Notes under the pieces: model-generated
What the model was told of the DNA's origin: nothing
Databases searched by the model: none
The model's input: the letters and a program-made list of their open reading frames with translations, nothing else
Origin: Adiantum capillus-veneris
Taxonomy: Eukaryota; Streptophyta; Polypodiopsida; Polypodiales; Pteridaceae
Assembly (NCBI GenBank): GCA_014529385.2
Contig: CM043966.1
Coordinates: forward strand, 93,011,087 to 93,075,086
Direction: 5' to 3'
Length of the DNA stretch: 64,000 bases
Translations under genes and position numbers: made by a program
In this document: one piece after another, positions 36,501 through 41,025 of the stretch
How positions within the stretch are numbered: the first letter of the stretch is position 1
Layout: each line of letters opens with the position of its first letter

Positions 36501-39500
36501 AAGCTTTTGAGTTTTGAAGGCTTTTCACTGTAACTGCTTTTTAGGCCAAGGGCCTTTAAATATGAGGTTAGGGCTCATTCTTTGGCATGCTTCCTGGAGA
36601 AGGTGCAGAGACTGAAGTATCGGCTTGTACTGTGTTGATGCAATATAAAGAAATACCGAAAGGGGCACCAAGGTTTGGGCCAATACTCTCTAGGGTGGAA
36701 TTCCGCCACTCCGTGTGGCGTGTCGTCTCTCTCTCTCAGTTCAGTTATTATTGAAATGCTAAAAGTCTGTTCAGTCTGTTCTTTTCTATTGGCACGTGGT
36801 GCCCGTCTTGTGACACTTTATGCCTGTCAAACTTGACCTTCTGGCATACCAAGCATCTGAATACAAAATCGTCCACATCCTTCTTGACTCTCGGCCAAAA
36901 GAAGTATCGCTCCACACCTTTCAAGGTGGTATCAGCCACGGTGACCCGTAAATGGTGGACAGTGGCATTCGGTTAGAACCTTTTCCCTAAACAACTATGT
37001 AACGCATAACATCGTTTTCTTCATCAAGTAGCCATCCCGAATGGAATATCCCACTACTACCTCCCCATTCCATATTCGACCGAATACATTTGAAAAGTAT
37101 GGATCTGTGGCGTACTGATCGACCATGTCCTCAAAGCTTCTATGATGAATCGCGGAAATAGCCAAGACTAACGGCTTCCGGGACAAAGCATCTGCCACAA
37201 AGTTCTTTTGTCCCTGCACATGGACAATTTGGAAGTGAATCTGTGACAAGATATCAGCCTACCGCATCTGCCTTTCCGATAGCTGCTTCTGTGACAAGAA
37301 GTAGCGTAAACTCTAATGGTTAGTAAAGACCGTAAAATCGGCTTTGAGTAGGTAATGTTGCCACTGAGTAAGAGCATGGATAACCGCCAAAAGCTCTTTT
37401 TCATATATCTATGCTCTCAAGAGCATCACAATATACTTCGAATGACTTTTGCAAATCCGGCAAAGTCAAAACTGGTCCCGTAGTCAATTTCTCTTTCAAT
37501 GTCTGAAAGGCAGTCACCTTTGTGGGTCCCCATGAGAAAGGGACTCCTTTCTATGTCAAGATATGCAAAGGGGAAGCAACCTCTGCAAACTTTCTAATGA
37601 GCCGCCGATAGTAAGAACATAAGCCCAAGAAGCTTCTAACTTCATGGACATTCTTCAAATCAAGCCAATCACGTGTAGTCTCAATCTTTGGCCGGGTCCA
37701 CCTGTACTCCTGCTGCTGAGATGATGTGTCCCGGAAAGTGTATCTCCGATAAGAAAAATTCACTCTTGGCATTGATCACCAACTTGTGATCTCGCAATGC
37801 CTGAAAGACCTATAGCAGATGTTGTCTATGTTTTGCCTCATCCTTGGAGAAGACTATAATGTCATCAAAGAAAGTGCCAACAAAAGATTTGTACTCTCTG
37901 AAAATCATGTCCATCATTCGGTTAAAAGTGGCTGGAGCATTGGTAAGGCCAAAAGGTATCACCAAAAATTTGTATAAACTAAAGCTCGTCCGAAAAGCTA
38001 TCTTGTAGACATCTCCTGGCGTGATTCGGATCTGATGATATCCACTCTTCAAATCGATCCTACTGAAACAAGAGGATCCCTGTAGTAGTCGATCAAGAAT
38101 ATCATCGATCCTTGAAATCGGAAATCTGTTCTTGATGGTGATTATATTTGAGACCTCTATAATCAATGCACATTCTCCAAGATCCGTCTTTCTTTAAGAC
38201 CAACAACACCGGAGAGCAGTAGGGTGAAGTACTCGGCTGGATAAAACCCTTTTCCAAGAGGTCTTTCACTTGGTTCATAATCTCTTCATTCTGGGCTCGG
38301 CTCACTCAGTAAGGTGGTCGGTTCGGTGGAGTGCTTCGGACTTCCAAGTATTAGATCAATGGTATAATCCTCAGGACGAGATAGTGGCAAGTTGCTTGGC
38401 AGGCCCCCAGAAAAGCATTTGGCATGAGTATGGAGAAAATCTTGGCGTTCTTTTTTAAGGTCAAAACAGATTCGACCTTCAATCATCATTCAGTTCTCTT
38501 GAGAAAATCGAGTAAAGAAACTAAGTTTCATCAAGTACAATCTCTGTGCCCTTCATTTGTCAAAGCCGCTTTCTCAACCCGATAGTCAACCACGGCATGG
38601 TTCTTGTGGTACCAAGGGATTTCAAGGAGGAGGTCACAACCTCCCAAGGGCATTACGTAGAAGTCCTCGTGCCCTAAACACCCCTAACATTGCAAACGAA
38701 ATTTGCCAATGATCGGTGTAATGGAAACATCCCATCTGGGTGCCGCTAGAACTACCTCGGCCTGTGGCCTTAGCCTATCGGGCGTAATGCCAAATCGAGC
38801 CACCACTTCAAGTGAAAAGAAGTTGGCCCCATCAAAGAAAATGAGGGCTTCTTTGTCTCTCACTTTGCCCTAAGTGTGGCAAAGTTTTGTACTTTCGTTC
38901 ATCTGATTCGGTTCGGTCCCACACAATGTGGTACCAGTTCTATTTTCATCGGCCTTTTCTGCCACATTCCTCTGCTACTCTAGAACTCTCTGGCTTGTCT
39001 TCAGTCTGTTCTTGTTGTGCCTTTTTGGGGCACTTTGCGGAGATGTGTCCAAATTCCCCGCAACCAAAACACTTCCCCTCTTTGAGATAGATAGCCCTTT
39101 CTCTAAGAGTCTATCGGGGACAAATATCTTTCTTTTCTTCGTCCTGAGAACTATTTCTCTTTCTACTTTCATTGTGAGACGTGGCTGTCGTACGGATTTG
39201 CGATTCTGATGTGGCGCTTGTACAGATTTCTGCAAATTGCACTCGCTGTCCTAGCGCTAGCTTTTGGGACCCAGATGCTTTCAAATAAGCTTGGGAGCAT
39301 TGCTGAGACAAGGACCCTTGGACATTGTCCTTTGTGAAGCAATAATAATAAAGAAATATCAAAAGGGGCGCCAGTCTTTGGGGCCAATCTCTTTGAGCGC
39401 GGAACTTCGCCATGCCATGACCTCTCTCTCAATTTTGTTCAATTCTTTCAGTTTTTGCGCGTGTTGTGATAGATTCCCGACTTGGAGTATCCAAGTCCGT

Positions 39501-40960
39501 TACAATTGTGCTTTGCGATCATCAATCAAGAAAGAAATATTGAAAGGGGCGTCGGTCCTTGGGCCAGTGAACCTGGAAGAGGAACTCCGCCGCGTCGTGT
39601 CATCTCTTTTCTCACTCTCCCTGTATTCAGTTCATTTTGTTGCAGTTTTTGTTTGTGTGTTGCCGTTGATTTCTCGCAGGTGTCCAAGCCTATAACAACG
39701 CATCAGAAGAGGCAATGGTGCACTACAAAGTGGGTATCATGGCTGCATCAAGGTGGGGTCTAACCTTACATACTTGCAAGAGCTAAGGGGCTCTTGCTTG
39801 ATGCATGCCCTTTGTCCACTACTGGCTAGAACTCTCCAAATGTTGCTCTTACACAGCTGGCAGTATCTCTAGCTAAGAATCCTTCTTGCTCCTCTTCTGT
39901 CCTGTGTCAAAGGACTGCCTAACTCCCTTCTCATGAGCCTTGATTTGCATACCCCCAGATAAACCCATCAATTTAAATTATCCCTGAAAGTACATTAAAA
40001 ACAAGCTTGTTTCTAATGTGCACATGGTGCACATATCTTGCTATAGTCAGCCGATGGTAGCCGGAAGTAGGGCTTCTACGTGGTTTGAACTACATGAGGA
40101 CATGTCACGAGACCAGGGTTTATTTTATACATGAGGGTGTGCATCAAAAATTTCCAACACACTAGCACTTTAACCAAATGCTTCCCTATTGAAAAACTAA
40201 AGCATTCTGCACATGCCACTTTGATAGCCACATTTCGATGAGGCAAGATCCACACCGCGATATCAAAGACTATAACTGCTCTTGTTACTTACTAATAGAC
40301 CACATACACATATTTCTATGTTTTCTTTGTAGTTTTCGCCTAGATTTCAAGTTAAAATGCAAGCAGCCTCCATGCAAGTACAAGGGCCCTTATATTGCAG
40401 TTATGTGTTGATGTGCTGACATGTTGTGGCAAATATTAAAAAGTAACATCCAAGGGTGCTTCTTCAAATGATACTTTCAACTACGTGCACAATGTCAAAA
40501 AATAAAAAAAATCGTAAAGCTAGCACTTGTTCAAAGTAAGCATTTCCAAACTGTACCTCGTTCACTAGATCACCAACGACGTCCATTCCCAGTCTCTCGA
40601 CAGCAGCTTCGATCAGGTAATGCTTAGGCTCCTTCAGAAAACGAGACGTCCGCGCAATGAAACTGCTTAAAAGCCAACAAAAGCAAAAGTGAATATCAGA
40701 AAGAATTAATTGTGATAGAGAGGAAATCATCAAACTTATAAACACAAAGCATACACTCTAGGATTCATTTCTTGGGCTTTCTTGCTCTTGCTCTTCCTCT
40801 TCTTGCCTTTCCTCTTAGGACCCTTCTTGGCCTTATTCGACCTCTTAGAACTCTGGATGGCAGCATCAAGGTTGGTGGCTGTGAACTGGAAGCTGAAACC
40901 TGAGCAAAGATGCAGAAACCGTCAAAGTTCAGCGTTCTTCTCAACAACAAAGCAGTTAAA

Positions 40961-41025
<65 letters not shown>

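Larger units (their letters stand above)
32990..36815 (+). mobile_element. Element N: Gag-protease-only Ty3-like element
   Basis: Plus strand: degenerate gag, zinc knuckle and protease up to a stop at 34095, about 950 bases of non-coding DNA with a 54-base tandem repeat, polypurine tract and 3' LTR. No reverse transcriptase or integrase lies between protease and LTR, apart from solo LTR C. No 5' LTR was found. The right end is in the integrase of M, on the opposite strand. Confidence 0.65.
36816..39165 (-). mobile_element. Element M: Ty3 remnant, gag knuckle to integrase
   Basis: The minus-strand order is zinc knuckle (about 39075-39020), protease (38880-38500), reverse transcriptase (38305-37551), RNase H (37500-37250) and integrase zinc domain (37249-36816). 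The right end is cut by LTR O within gag and the left end by element N within integrase. Gag N-terminus, chromodomain and both LTRs are absent. Confidence 0.85.
735..40556 (-). other. Giant third intron of the PHAX-like gene
   Basis: The intron is 39,822 bases, with GT at 40556-40555 and AG at 736-735. Apart from about 60 bases at its 3' end and about 850 at its 5' end (39711-40556), it is filled by retroelements. Removal joins DLVNE to VETIEANGG, a run that matches the family without insertion or loss. Transposons on both strands are present, so orientation relative to the gene is mixed. Confidence 0.8.
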
